Assembly: GCF_028369295.1 (NCBI RefSeq)
Contig: NZ_JAQMYP010000017.1
Span: 104,904-168,903, forward strand
Source of the DNA: Streptomyces sp. HD
GTDB taxonomy: Bacteria > Actinomycetota > Actinomycetes > Streptomycetales > Streptomycetaceae
Direction: 5' to 3'
DNA: 64,000 nt
The notes beneath the pieces are model-generated. The model saw only the letters and a program-made list of their open reading frames with translations. It was not told the DNA's origin and did no database searches. This document shows, in pieces, positions 23,766 to 31,573 of the stretch. Numbering within the stretch: position 1 is the stretch's first letter; each line of letters begins with the position of its first letter. The position numbers and the translations under genes were made by a program.

Positions 23766-24389
23766 ATGAGTACGGCGGAGGACACGGCCGGCGGCGAGAC
23801 GTCGGCGTGGGGTGAGGTCACGCCCGACGCGGCCCGGCGGCTGCTGGTCGCCGCCGTGGAGGCCTTCGCCGAGCGCGGCTACCACGCCACGACGACCCGT
23901 GACATCGCGGGCCGCGCCGGTATGAGTCCGGCCGCGCTCTACATCCACTACAAGACCAAGGAAGAGCTCCTCCACCGCATCAGCAGGATCGGCCACGAGA
24001 AGGCCCTCGACATCCTGCGCACGGCGGCCCGCCGCGAGGGCACCCCGGCCGAGCGGCTCGCCGACGCCGTGAGCTCCTTCGTCCGCTGGCACGCCGGCGG
24101 ACGCACCACCGCGCGGGTCGTGCAGTACGAGCTCGACTCCCTCGGCCCGGACGCCCGCGGCGAGATCCTCGCGCTGCGCCGGCAGTGCGACGCCGAGGTG
24201 CGCGGAATCATCGAGGACGGCGTGGCGGCCGGTGACTTCGATGTGCTGGACGTGAAGGGCACGACCCTCGCGGTGCTGTCGCTGTGCATCGACGTGGCCC
24301 GCTGGTTCAGCGTCGACGGCCCCTGGACACCGGACGAGGTCGGCGTACTGTACGCCGACCTCGTGCTGCGGATGGTGGGGGCGAAGTAG
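23766..24389 (+). CDS. TetR-family regulator, convergent with a MaoC hydratase
   Basis: A 207-residue regulator. The helix-turn-helix is AAVEAFAERGYHATTTRDIA, then RAGMSPAALYIHYKTKEEL, near residues 25-70. The C-terminal domain (GRTTARVVQYELDSLGPDAR) is of the TetR_C_33/KstR2-like type that often binds acyl-CoA thioesters. The ATG at 23766 overlaps a gagtgagcg stretch and is the first with the family N terminus. It is convergent with the MaoC gene, with 27 bases between stops, and both promoters carry the CTAAGC operator. Confidence 0.88.
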   Translation: MSTAEDTAGGETSAWGEVTPDAARRLLVAAVEAFAERGYHATTTRDIAGRAGMSPAALYIHYKTKEELLHRISRIGHEKALDILRTAARREGTPAERLADAVSSFVRWHAGGRTTARVVQYELDSLGPDARGEILALRRQCDAEVRGIIEDGVAAGDFDVLDVKGTTLAVLSLCIDVARWFSVDGPWTPDEVGVLYADLVLRMVGAK

Positions 24390-24416
24390 TCCGCCGCCCG
24401 GCTCGGACCGTCCCGC

Positions 24417-24878
24417 TCAGAAGTAGTAGCGGGACACCGACTCGGCGACGCACACCGGCTTGTCGCCGCCCTCGCGCTCCACGGAGAAGGCGATGCTGAC
24501 CTGGACGCCGCCCGTCACGTCCTCGACGCCGGTGATGGTGGCGGTGGCGCGCAGCCGGGAGCCGACCGGGACCGGGGCCGGGAAACGCACCTTGTTCGTC
24601 CCGTAGTTGACGCCCATCTTGACGCCTTCGACCGCGATGAGCTGAGGTCCGAAGAGCGGAAGCAGCGACAGGGTGAGGTACCCGTGGGCGATGGTGGTGC
24701 CGAACGGCCCGGCGGCGGCCTTCTCGGGATCGACATGGATCCACTGGTGGTCACCGGTGGCCTCCGCGAACAGGTCGATCCGCTTCTGGTCGACCTCCAG
24801 CCAGTCCGTGTACCCCAGCTGCTCGCCCACCGCCGCCTTCAGGTCGTCGGCGGAGGTGAAGATCCTCGGCTCTGCCAT
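24417..24878 (-). CDS. MaoC-family (R)-specific enoyl-CoA hydratase/dehydratase
   Basis: A 153-residue hotdog-fold protein. The hydratase catalytic motif is visible as DLFAEATGDHQWIHVDPEKA (Asp and His), then FGTTIAHGYLTLSLLP. Length matches single-hotdog MaoC proteins such as Rv0130-like enoyl-CoA hydratases. These hydrate trans-2-enoyl-CoA in fatty acid or sterol breakdown. The ATG at 24878 is clear. Control is probably by the convergent TetR through 24919-24934. Confidence 0.92.
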   Translation of the reverse strand: MAEPRIFTSADDLKAAVGEQLGYTDWLEVDQKRIDLFAEATGDHQWIHVDPEKAAAGPFGTTIAHGYLTLSLLPLFGPQLIAVEGVKMGVNYGTNKVRFPAPVPVGSRLRATATITGVEDVTGGVQVSIAFSVEREGGDKPVCVAESVSRYYF

Positions 24879-24918
24879 GTCCAGGCCTCTCGCGTCGCGT
24901 ATCGCACATCAGCAATGT

Positions 24919-24934
24919 CTAAGCGACTGCTTAG
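24919..24934. promoter_or_regulatory. TetR-type operator CTAAGC-N4-GCTTAG
   Basis: Perfect 6-bp arms at 24919-24924 and 24929-24934, 40 bases before the MaoC start on the minus strand and 65 bases before the soxR start on the plus strand. It could affect both promoters in this short divergent gap. Pairs with the site at 23702-23717. Confidence 0.65.
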
Positions 24935-24998
24935 CATGCTAGGTCGGCAAGCCGCTGTCAACGGACCGGGGCGGTGACACGATAGGTAGGTTTGAGGA

Positions 24999-25484
24999 GT
25001 GCCCCAGATCCCCGAGAAGATCCACGAGCTCACGGTCGGCCAGCTGTCCGCCCGCAGCGGCGCCGCGGTGTCGGCCCTGCACTTCTACGAGTCCAAGGGC
25101 TTGATCAGCAGCCGCCGCACCTCCGGCAACCAGCGCCGCTACACCCGTGACACCCTCCGCCGGGTCGCCTTCGTCCGGGCCGCGCAGCGCGTCGGCATCC
25201 CCCTGGCCACGATCCGCGAGGCCCTCGCCGAGCTCCCCGAGGAACGCACCCCCACCCACGAGGACTGGGCACGTCTGTCGGAGGCGTGGCGTTCGGAACT
25301 CGACGAACGCATCAAGCAACTCAACCGCCTCCGCGACCACTTGACCGACTGCATCGGCTGCGGCTGCCTGTCGCTGGACACCTGCGTCCTGTCCAACCCG
25401 GACGACGCCTTCGGTGAACGGCTCACGGGGTCGCGGCTGATGGCGGAACCAGGAGGAGGCCGGCAGAAGGGCGGCCAAGGCTGA
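24999..25484 (+). CDS. soxR: Redox-sensitive transcriptional activator SoxR
   Basis: A 161-residue MerR-family regulator. The N-terminal winged helix reads LTVGQLSARSGAAVSALHFY, followed by ESKGLISSRRTSGNQRRYTR. The [2Fe-2S] cluster ligands are all present near residue 120 in CIGCGCLSLDTC, with the SoxR spacing CX2CXCX5C. In Streptomyces SoxR is known to respond to endogenous redox-active antibiotics such as actinorhodin rather than to superoxide. Translation starts at GTG 24999. I found no convincing SoxR box in the window, so its targets are elsewhere. A strong terminator follows. Confidence 0.95.
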   Translation: MPQIPEKIHELTVGQLSARSGAAVSALHFYESKGLISSRRTSGNQRRYTRDTLRRVAFVRAAQRVGIPLATIREALAELPEERTPTHEDWARLSEAWRSELDERIKQLNRLRDHLTDCIGCGCLSLDTCVLSNPDDAFGERLTGSRLMAEPGGGRQKGGQG

Positions 25485-25512
25485 CCCGCGGGGGCGCGGC
25501 CACGGCACAAAG

Positions 25513-25553
25513 ACGGCCAGGGCCACCGCTCGGGCGGCGGTGGCCCTGGCCGT
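25513..25553. terminator. Bidirectional hairpin terminator between soxR and the RNA ligase
   Basis: Arms 25513-25529 and 25537-25553 are 17 bp and perfectly complementary (acggccagggccaccgc with its complement), loop of 7 bases. It lies between the convergent stops at 25484 and 25587. There is no T-tract, as usual for Streptomyces. Confidence 0.85.
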
Positions 25554-25586
25554 CCGGTTGTGTCGATCACCCGGGCCGGGCCCCGG

Positions 25587-26654
25587 TCACTCGTACTCGG
25601 TCCCGCCCTTCCGCGTCAGATAGGCCGGGCTCACCGCCTTCGCGATCGCGCGTCCCCCGGTCACCGCGCTGTACCGCTCGACAGCCGGCCGTATCACCAC
25701 GCCCTCCCGCAGATGCAGCTCCCGCCCGGACACCGTCTCGCGTCCGCTCGCGACCTCCAGCACCCGCTCGATGTCGAAGGCCCCCTCGAACAGCCTCGGC
25801 ACCAAAGGCAGTTCGCCGTCCAGCACCTCCGCCGGGTCCAGCCACACCACCCGGCCGTCGATCTCGGCGGAGACGTCGAACGCGGCGTACCCCAGGGTCT
25901 CGCGCCGCCCGTCGGCCCCGTACGTCAGGTCCTGCACCCCCGCGCCGTACACCTCACCGAAGATGCCCACCCGTCGGGCCCCGACCCGCTCGGCCACCCG
26001 GGCCGCGGCCTCGGCGACGCCATGCCCCCGCACCGCCCGCCAGTACAGGTTCCGCGGGTCGTCCTTCAGCGCCAGCGACTTCGCCCCGAAGCCCTTGGAG
26101 GACACGTACACCCGCTCCTCGTCGGCGACATACGTCAGCAGGCACGCCGACCCGTGCAGCTTCTCGGTCAGCACCACCGGCTCGCCCGGCGTGAAGATGT
26201 CCGGATACCGCTGGATGTTCTCGATGTCGACCCACGGCAGCAGATCCGGCGCCGACTCCACCTCACCGGACATCGTGGGCGGGATCGGCGGCACCCACTT
26301 GGTGATGCCGAGCAGTTCCGCGAAGTCGGTCCCGTCCTGCGCCGCCCGCGTCAGATCGACGTCGGCCAGCGACCTCGGCCGGCACACGATGCCCTGCGAC
26401 AGCTCACCGCGCAGCCGCACCGCCTTGACCCGGTCGGCCCTGCTCCCCGCCAGCCGCCCCGTCAGCCCCAGCTCCTCGATCAGCCCGGCCGGCAGCACGG
26501 ACTGCTCGGGGATGTACACGGCGGCCTCACCGGTGCGGTACGCGCCCTTGGCGACGACGGCCCGGTACAGGCCCACCTGGGCCAGTTCGAGGGCGTCGGC
26601 GTTGGGATGCTCGTGGACGGTCAGCACTTCGGCGGTGACGCGCAGCGTCGACAT
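25587..26654 (-). CDS. RNA ligase (ATP), Rnl5/DraRnl-like
   Basis: A 355-residue nucleotidyltransferase. Residues 1-120 are an OB-like N-terminal module (VTAEVLTVHEHPNADALELA) as in Deinococcus radiodurans DraRnl. Motif I is TEKLHGSA with Lys165 as the AMP acceptor, motif III/IIIa lies around RVGIFGEVYG (Glu234), motif IV is EGVVIRP (Glu317) and motif V is AIAKAVSPAYL (Lys339). All catalytic residues are present, so the enzyme should be active. DraRnl seals nicks whose 3'-OH strand end is RNA; the in vivo role is unknown. Neighbours are soxR (convergent) and a broken gene; no RNA-repair partner such as a kinase-phosphatase is next to it. Confidence 0.88.
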   Translation of the reverse strand: MSTLRVTAEVLTVHEHPNADALELAQVGLYRAVVAKGAYRTGEAAVYIPEQSVLPAGLIEELGLTGRLAGSRADRVKAVRLRGELSQGIVCRPRSLADVDLTRAAQDGTDFAELLGITKWVPPIPPTMSGEVESAPDLLPWVDIENIQRYPDIFTPGEPVVLTEKLHGSACLLTYVADEERVYVSSKGFGAKSLALKDDPRNLYWRAVRGHGVAEAAARVAERVGARRVGIFGEVYGAGVQDLTYGADGRRETLGYAAFDVSAEIDGRVVWLDPAEVLDGELPLVPRLFEGAFDIERVLEVASGRETVSGRELHLREGVVIRPAVERYSAVTGGRAIAKAVSPAYLTRKGGTEYE

Positions 26655-26752
26655 GAGGGGCTCCTTCAGGGCCTCGGCTCTCGTTTCATCGCCCCCAACT
26701 GTCCGGACGGGAAAGGGATGGATCGAACGGTTTAGCGGCTGCTATCGTCGCG

Positions 26753-26987
26753 ATCTTCGGCCGGGGTTTCCCGAGCCCCGAGGAGGCCGGCTGCGGCTAC
26801 TGCCACGCACCCGAGGAGACCGTGTATCTGCGCACACCGCATGTGCGCATACCCGTGGACGTGGTGCGTCACCACCTCTTCGAGGTGCCCGCCCCCCAAA
26901 AAAAGGGGGCACCAAAAGGGGGGCACCATCGATGATCACGAGGCCGTGCTGCGCCGCTCATGGCCGGCCGAGCAGGCCGCCGCGTGT
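26753..26987 (+). pseudogene. Degraded conserved Streptomyces gene interrupted by a G/C-A hairpin
   Basis: One frame reads IFGRGFPSPEEAGCGYCHAP, then EETVYLRTPHVRIPVDVVRH and HLFEVP. It is then broken by a 40-base stretch (26889-26930) of C6-A7-G5 and G6 runs and stops at 26933. A second frame continues DDHEAVLRR-SWPAEQAAA (26931-26984). Both pieces look like parts of one small family I recall as having CxYC-HxPEET and FEVPDHFDDHEAV segments, with residues missing between VLRR and SWPAEQ. No start codon or ribosome binding site remains, and the 3' end meets the stop of the next gene. Family recognition is from memory. Confidence 0.55.
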
Positions 26988-26988
26988 C

Positions 26989-27726
26989 CTACGACGAGCG
27001 CTGGGCCGACCCGTACTGGACCAGCCCCTCGGCCACCAACTGAGCGTTGGACAACGCCCGTTCCCCGTCCGGCAGGGTCAGGGTGTCCTCCAGTCCGATG
27101 CGCGTCCCCAGCCCCAGTCGCCCCGCCAGCCGCAGCACCGGCCACGCGCCCCCTTCCTCCCCGTGCAGCAGCACCGGACGGCCGGACGCCGGGCCCAGGG
27201 CGGCCAGCAGCGCACGCGCGGTCTCCTCGGCCGTCTCCGCCGAGGTGTCCGTCACCTCCGCCAGCACCCGCAGCACCCTCGGCCCCAGCGGCGAGGCGGC
27301 GAACCGTGCCGCCCCGTCCGTGCCGGACCAGATGCCGGCCTCGACGCCCACGCCCCGCTCGATCAGTGCCGCGGCCAGTTCCTCGGCGCCCTCCTCGTGC
27401 CAGTTGACCGAGGCGTGGTCGGGGAGGAGCGGGAGCGCCGACCAACTGCGTACGCGCTCCAGCCGGGCCGCCGCGTCCGGCTCCGCCCAGGCGCCCGTGG
27501 TCACCCCCACCGGCACCGACACCCGGGCCCGTATCGCCTCCAGCACGGGCGCGAGCACGCGGGGCGACAGACTGTCCTGCCCGCAGGGGGTCTTGGGGTG
27601 GACATGGATGTCGGTGGCGCCGGCCGCGACCGCCGCGGCGGCGGACTCGGCCATGGCCTGCGGCGACAGGGGTACCGCCGCACCGTCGCCCGCTCCCCGG
27701 GGCCCGTTCAGACACACCTGGATCAT
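26989..27726 (-). CDS. 3-keto-5-aminohexanoate cleavage (BKACE/DUF849) family enzyme
   Basis: A 245-residue TIM-barrel protein starting MIQVCLNGPRGAG. The metal-binding DIHVHPKT is near residue 40 and further barrel strands follow (VPVGVTTGAWAEP, VGVEAGIWSGTD, IGLEDTL). BKACE enzymes condense a beta-keto acid with acetyl-CoA to give acetoacetate and a new CoA ester. At 245 residues this is shorter than the typical 270-310, and it belongs to the compact actinobacterial group. ATG 27726 is chosen because the family starts with this strand; a longer frame to 27849 is not homologous. Substrate unknown. Confidence 0.85.
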   Translation of the reverse strand: MIQVCLNGPRGAGDGAAVPLSPQAMAESAAAAVAAGATDIHVHPKTPCGQDSLSPRVLAPVLEAIRARVSVPVGVTTGAWAEPDAAARLERVRSWSALPLLPDHASVNWHEEGAEELAAALIERGVGVEAGIWSGTDGAARFAASPLGPRVLRVLAEVTDTSAETAEETARALLAALGPASGRPVLLHGEEGGAWPVLRLAGRLGLGTRIGLEDTLTLPDGERALSNAQLVAEGLVQYGSAQRSS

Positions 27727-27859
27727 GTCTCGATGGTGCCAGTCAGCACTGACAACGGGGGTCGGCCGGCCGGTGAACCCGGATCGGGCGGAAGTCGCCA
27801 TTATCCGGCGGGAGGCCGGCAATGAGGGGGTGCGGCATCCCCGGCGCACCCCCGACGTT

Positions 27860-28465
27860 CTAGGCGGACATGAGCAGCCGCCGTCCGCGCCGCGACGATG
27901 CCAGCGCTTCGGGCGTCAGAACCGGACGCGGCACCACGATTCCGCAGTCCGTGCAGACCGGGCCCGACGACGGTTCATGGGCCAGGTCGTACTTCCAGAT
28001 GAGCCGCTCCCCGCCGCACACCGGGCACTCTGAGCCCGGTTCGCGCTCCAGCGCGGAGATCAGTAGGCGCAGCACCTCGGCCAGTGGTTCATGCGGGTGC
28101 ACCCGGGGGTTGTCGCACCAGGCGACTCCGAAACCGCCCCAGGTCAGCCGGTGCCAGTCGTCCACGGTGCCCGGCCTGCGCAGTCCGTCGTGCTTTTCCT
28201 TCTTGCGTCGCTCGGCGAACTCGACCTCGTAGGCCAGCCAGACCGAACGCGCCTCTTCCAACTCGTCCAACGCGGCCACGAGCCGCGCCGGGTCGGGGGA
28301 CCGGTCCTCCGGACCGAATCCCGCCCGGGAGCACAAGTGGTCCCAGGTCGCCCTGTGCCCGTAAGGAGCGAACCGCTCAAGGCACTTACGCAGTGAGTAG
28401 CGCCGCAGCGCGAGATCGCACCGCGGATCGCGCACCTGTCTCGCCAGACTCCGGAAACCGGCCAT
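27860..28465 (-). CDS. Conserved protein with C-terminal zinc ribbon, function unknown
   Basis: A 201-residue soluble protein. The N-terminal two thirds is helical and rich in Arg, Trp and Glu (RKCLERFAPYGHRATWDHLC). A zinc ribbon lies near residues 145-175: CPVCGG and CTDCG separated by about 23 residues. A basic C terminus follows. The fold is not recognised. It sits between the BKACE gene on the same strand (133 bases) and the divergent penicillin acylase. DNA or RNA binding is suggested only by the ribbon and charge. Confidence 0.6.
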   Translation of the reverse strand: MAGFRSLARQVRDPRCDLALRRYSLRKCLERFAPYGHRATWDHLCSRAGFGPEDRSPDPARLVAALDELEEARSVWLAYEVEFAERRKKEKHDGLRRPGTVDDWHRLTWGGFGVAWCDNPRVHPHEPLAEVLRLLISALEREPGSECPVCGGERLIWKYDLAHEPSSGPVCTDCGIVVPRPVLTPEALASSRRGRRLLMSA

Positions 28466-28717
28466 CGCCCTGCACCTCCGTCACACCTGCACCTGTACTT
28501 CGGTCACTTCGGCGTAGCCGCACGGACTTCGCGCGGCGTTGACGAATAGACGTATCGACATGCGATTCGGCTCCATCCGATTTCCGATGACCTCCATAGC
28601 GAGCCCTGGTGACTGCGAACCGGGCCCTCGTGACGCTGAAACGTGACGCATGTTCATCTTCAATCCCGGGGATACCGCCGGTAACATCCCGGCCCACCCT
28701 CGTCGGTAGGAGCTGCC

Positions 28718-31516
28718 ATGCCACGGCGTACCCCACGCAACGCCCCAGCCGGACTGAGAACTCCCGGCAGATTCCCCGGGTTCCTGAAGACCGCATCCGT
28801 ATGCGCGCTGATTGCCGGACTTTTGTCGCCTCTTTCCCAAGCGGTGGCCGCGCCCGAAGCGGCGGTGGCCGAGGCGGCGGCCGCGAACGACCACTGCGGC
28901 AACCAGTGCTCCGACATCCTGCCGCCGGGCCAGAACGGCAACGCCACCCTCGCCCAGGTCCTGCTCAACCAGGCATTCGGCACCATGCCCGAACACGCCT
29001 CGGACCAGCTGGGCCCCTATGCCAACCTGGCCACCGGCCACTCCGGCCTCACCAACGCGACGATCAACAACTTCTTCAACGACGCCTCGTTCGGCGTTCC
29101 CTCCGACCAGGTCGCCTCCACCGTGAATCCCGCGGGACGCAGCGACGTGACGATCGTCCGTGACAAGAAGACGGGCGTACCGCACATCACCGGTACCACC
29201 AGATACGGCACGGAGTTCGGCGCGGGCTATGCCGCCGCCCAGGACCGGCTGTGGCTGATGGACGTCTTCCGGCACGTCGGCCGCGGCCAGCTGACCTCCT
29301 TCGCGGGCGGCGCGCCCTCCAACCAGGGCCTTGAGCAGCAGTTCTGGCGCAACGCCCCGTACACCGAGGCAGATCTGCAGGCCCAGATCGACAACGCCGT
29401 CGCCTCCAACGGCGAGCGCGGCCAACTGGCCCTCGCCGACGCCAAGGCCTATCTCGACGGCATCAACTCCTACATAGACGCCTCCGACAGCGGCCGCTAC
29501 TTCCCCGGCGAATACGTCCTGACCGGCCACAAGGACTCCGTCACCAACGCCGGCACCATCGAGCACTTCAAGATCACCGACATGGTCGCGCTGGGTTCCG
29601 TCATCGGCGCCCTGTTCGGCTCCGGAGGAGGCGGCGAGGTCAACAACGCGATCTCCCTGCTGGCCGCCCAGCAGAAGTACGGCGTGGCCGAGGGCACGAA
29701 GCTGTGGGAGTCGTTCCGCGAGCGCAACGACCCCGAGGCGGTCGTCACCGTCCGCGACAAGAGCTTCCCGTACGCCACGAAACCCGACACCCCCCAGGGC
29801 GAGGCCCTGCCCGACGCCGGCTCGGTGGCCGAGGAACAGCTCGTGTACGACCGTACGGGCAGTGCCGCCGGCTCGGCCGCGACCGGCGCCTCCACCACGG
29901 CCGCCCGGACCGCCATGACCTCGGCCAAGCGGGGCATGTCCAACGCCCTCGTGGTCGGCGGAAAGCACACCGCGAGCGGCCACCCGGTCGCCGTCTTCGG
30001 CCCGCAGACCGGCTACTTCGCACCCCAGCTGCTTCTGCTCCAGGAGATCCAGGGCCCCGGCATCAGCGCGCGCGGCGCCTCCTTCGCCGGCCTGAGCATG
30101 TACGTCGAGCTGGGCCGCGGGCAGGACTACTCGTGGAGCGCCACGACCTCCGGCCAGGACATCATCGACACCTACGCCGTCGAGCTGTGCCAGGACGACT
30201 ACCACTACCTGTACCGCGGCACCTGCACCGCCATGGACAAGGTCGAGCAGAAGAACGCCTGGAAGCCGACGACCGCCGACAGCACCCCCGCGGGCTCGTA
30301 CACGATGCGGGTCTGGCGCACCAAGTACGGTCCCGTCACACACCGCGCGACCGTCGGCGGCAAGAAGGTCGCCTACACCACCCTGCGCTCCTCCTATCTG
30401 CACGAGGCCGACTCGATCATCGGCTTCCAGATGCTGAACGACCCCGACTACGTCAAGGGTCCCGAGGACTTCCAGAAGGCGACGCAGCACATCAACTACA
30501 CCTTCAACTGGTTCTACGCCGACTCCGAGCACACCGCCTACTACAACAGCGGCGACAACCCGGTCCGCGCCACCGGCGTCGACGCGGAGTTCCCGGTCTG
30601 GGCGCGGCAGGCGTACGAGTGGCGGGGCTGGAACCCGACGACGAACACGGCGGACTACACCCCGCCCTCGGCCCACCCCAACTCCATCGACCAGGACTAC
30701 TACATCTCCTGGAACAACAAGCAGGCCAAGGACTACACGACCGCGCCCTGGGGCGACGGCTCGGTCCACCGCGGCAACCTGCTGGAGAACCGGGTGAAGA
30801 AGCTGGTCGCCGCGGGCGGTGTGACCCGGGCGTCGCTGGTGAAGGCGATGGCCGACGCGGGGCTCGCCGACCTGCGAGCCGAGGACGTGCTGCCGGACCT
30901 GCTCAAGGTGGTCACCAGCTCCACGGTGACCGACTCCACGGCCGCGGCGGCGGTGAGCAAGCTCCAGACCTGGATCACGGCGGGCGGCAAGCGCACCGAG
31001 ACGTCGGCCGGTTCGAAGAAGTACGCCAATGCCGACGCGGTCCGCATCCTGGACGCGTGGTGGCCGCTGCTGGTCAAGGCCGAGTTCGAACCGGGGCTCG
31101 GCAGCGAGCTGTACGGCGCGATGACCGCCAACCTGCCCATCGACGAGTCCCCGTCGGCCGCGCACGGCCCGACCGGCTCGCACGCCGGCAGCTCCTTCCA
31201 GTACGGCTGGTGGAGCTATGTCGACAAGGACATCAGGGCCGTGCTCGGTGAGTCGGTGCAAGGACCGCTCGACCGCAAGTACTGCGGCGGCGGCAGCCTC
31301 AACGCCTGCCGGGACATCCTGATCAGCACCCTGAAGGAGGCGGCCGGCAAGACCGCCGCCCAGGTCTACCCCGGCGACGACCAGTGCTCGGCGGGCGACC
31401 AGTGGTGCGCCGACTCGATCGTCCAGCGCACCCTCGGTGGCATCAAGCACGGCAAGATCAGCTGGCAGAACCGGCCGACGTATCAGCAGGTAGTGGAGTT
31501 CACGTCACACAGGTGA
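28718..31516 (+). CDS. Secreted penicillin acylase-family Ntn hydrolase
   Basis: A 932-residue precursor. A long N-terminal signal peptide (about residues 1-44, ending AVAAPEA) directs export. The alpha-chain region (TIVRDKKTGVPHITGTTRYG, then AAAQDRLWLMDVFRHVGRG) is followed by a spacer. The predicted autoprocessing site is KRGM-SNALVVGG with Ser408 as the new N-terminal nucleophile of the beta chain. Family features downstream include HTASGHPVAVFGPQTGY and the YSWSATTSGQDIIDTYAVEL stretch. The family cleaves amide bonds of penicillins, acyl-homoserine lactones or cyclic lipopeptides; here the substrate is not known. Ribosome binding site taggag precedes ATG 28718. Its stop codon lies inside a heptamer tandem repeat. 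Confidence 0.92.
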   Translation: MPRRTPRNAPAGLRTPGRFPGFLKTASVCALIAGLLSPLSQAVAAPEAAVAEAAAANDHCGNQCSDILPPGQNGNATLAQVLLNQAFGTMPEHASDQLGPYANLATGHSGLTNATINNFFNDASFGVPSDQVASTVNPAGRSDVTIVRDKKTGVPHITGTTRYGTEFGAGYAAAQDRLWLMDVFRHVGRGQLTSFAGGAPSNQGLEQQFWRNAPYTEADLQAQIDNAVASNGERGQLALADAKAYLDGINSYIDASDSGRYFPGEYVLTGHKDSVTNAGTIEHFKITDMVALGSVIGALFGSGGGGEVNNAISLLAAQQKYGVAEGTKLWESFRERNDPEAVVTVRDKSFPYATKPDTPQGEALPDAGSVAEEQLVYDRTGSAAGSAATGASTTAARTAMTSAKRGMSNALVVGGKHTASGHPVAVFGPQTGYFAPQLLLLQEIQGPGISARGASFAGLSMYVELGRGQDYSWSATTSGQDIIDTYAVELCQDDYHYLYRGTCTAMDKVEQKNAWKPTTADSTPAGSYTMRVWRTKYGPVTHRATVGGKKVAYTTLRSSYLHEADSIIGFQMLNDPDYVKGPEDFQKATQHINYTFNWFYADSEHTAYYNSGDNPVRATGVDAEFPVWARQAYEWRGWNPTTNTADYTPPSAHPNSIDQDYYISWNNKQAKDYTTAPWGDGSVHRGNLLENRVKKLVAAGGVTRASLVKAMADAGLADLRAEDVLPDLLKVVTSSTVTDSTAAAAVSKLQTWITAGGKRTETSAGSKKYANADAVRILDAWWPLLVKAEFEPGLGSELYGAMTANLPIDESPSAAHGPTGSHAGSSFQYGWWSYVDKDIRAVLGESVQGPLDRKYCGGGSLNACRDILISTLKEAAGKTAAQVYPGDDQCSAGDQWCADSIVQRTLGGIKHGKISWQNRPTYQQVVEFTSHR

Positions 31517-31557
31517 CAGGTGACAGGTGACAGGTGACAGGTGACAGGTGACAGGTG
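31509..31557. repeat. Heptanucleotide tandem repeat, (ACAGGTG)7, over the acylase stop codon
   Basis: Seven perfect copies of ACAGGTG fill 31509-31557. The acylase TGA (31514-31516) is in the first and second units. Since 7 is not a multiple of 3, copy number changes would keep the stop but alter the 3' untranslated region, which separates this gene from the convergent hydrolase stop at 31574. Confidence 0.95.
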
Positions 31558-31573
31558 AGTGGCTGGCGGTGGG

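Noticed and set aside
24935..24998. SoxR box near soxR
   Set aside because: No CCTCAAG-type inverted repeat was found in the gap or before neighbouring genes.
28481..31450. 989-codon minus-strand frame opposite the penicillin acylase
   Set aside because: It is the antisense of a well-conserved gene, with Gly/Val/Arg bias and no family resemblance.
31509..31557. Tandem heptamers as a CRISPR or attachment site
   Set aside because: There are no spacers, and units are contiguous and only 7 bases. No integrase or cas gene is near.
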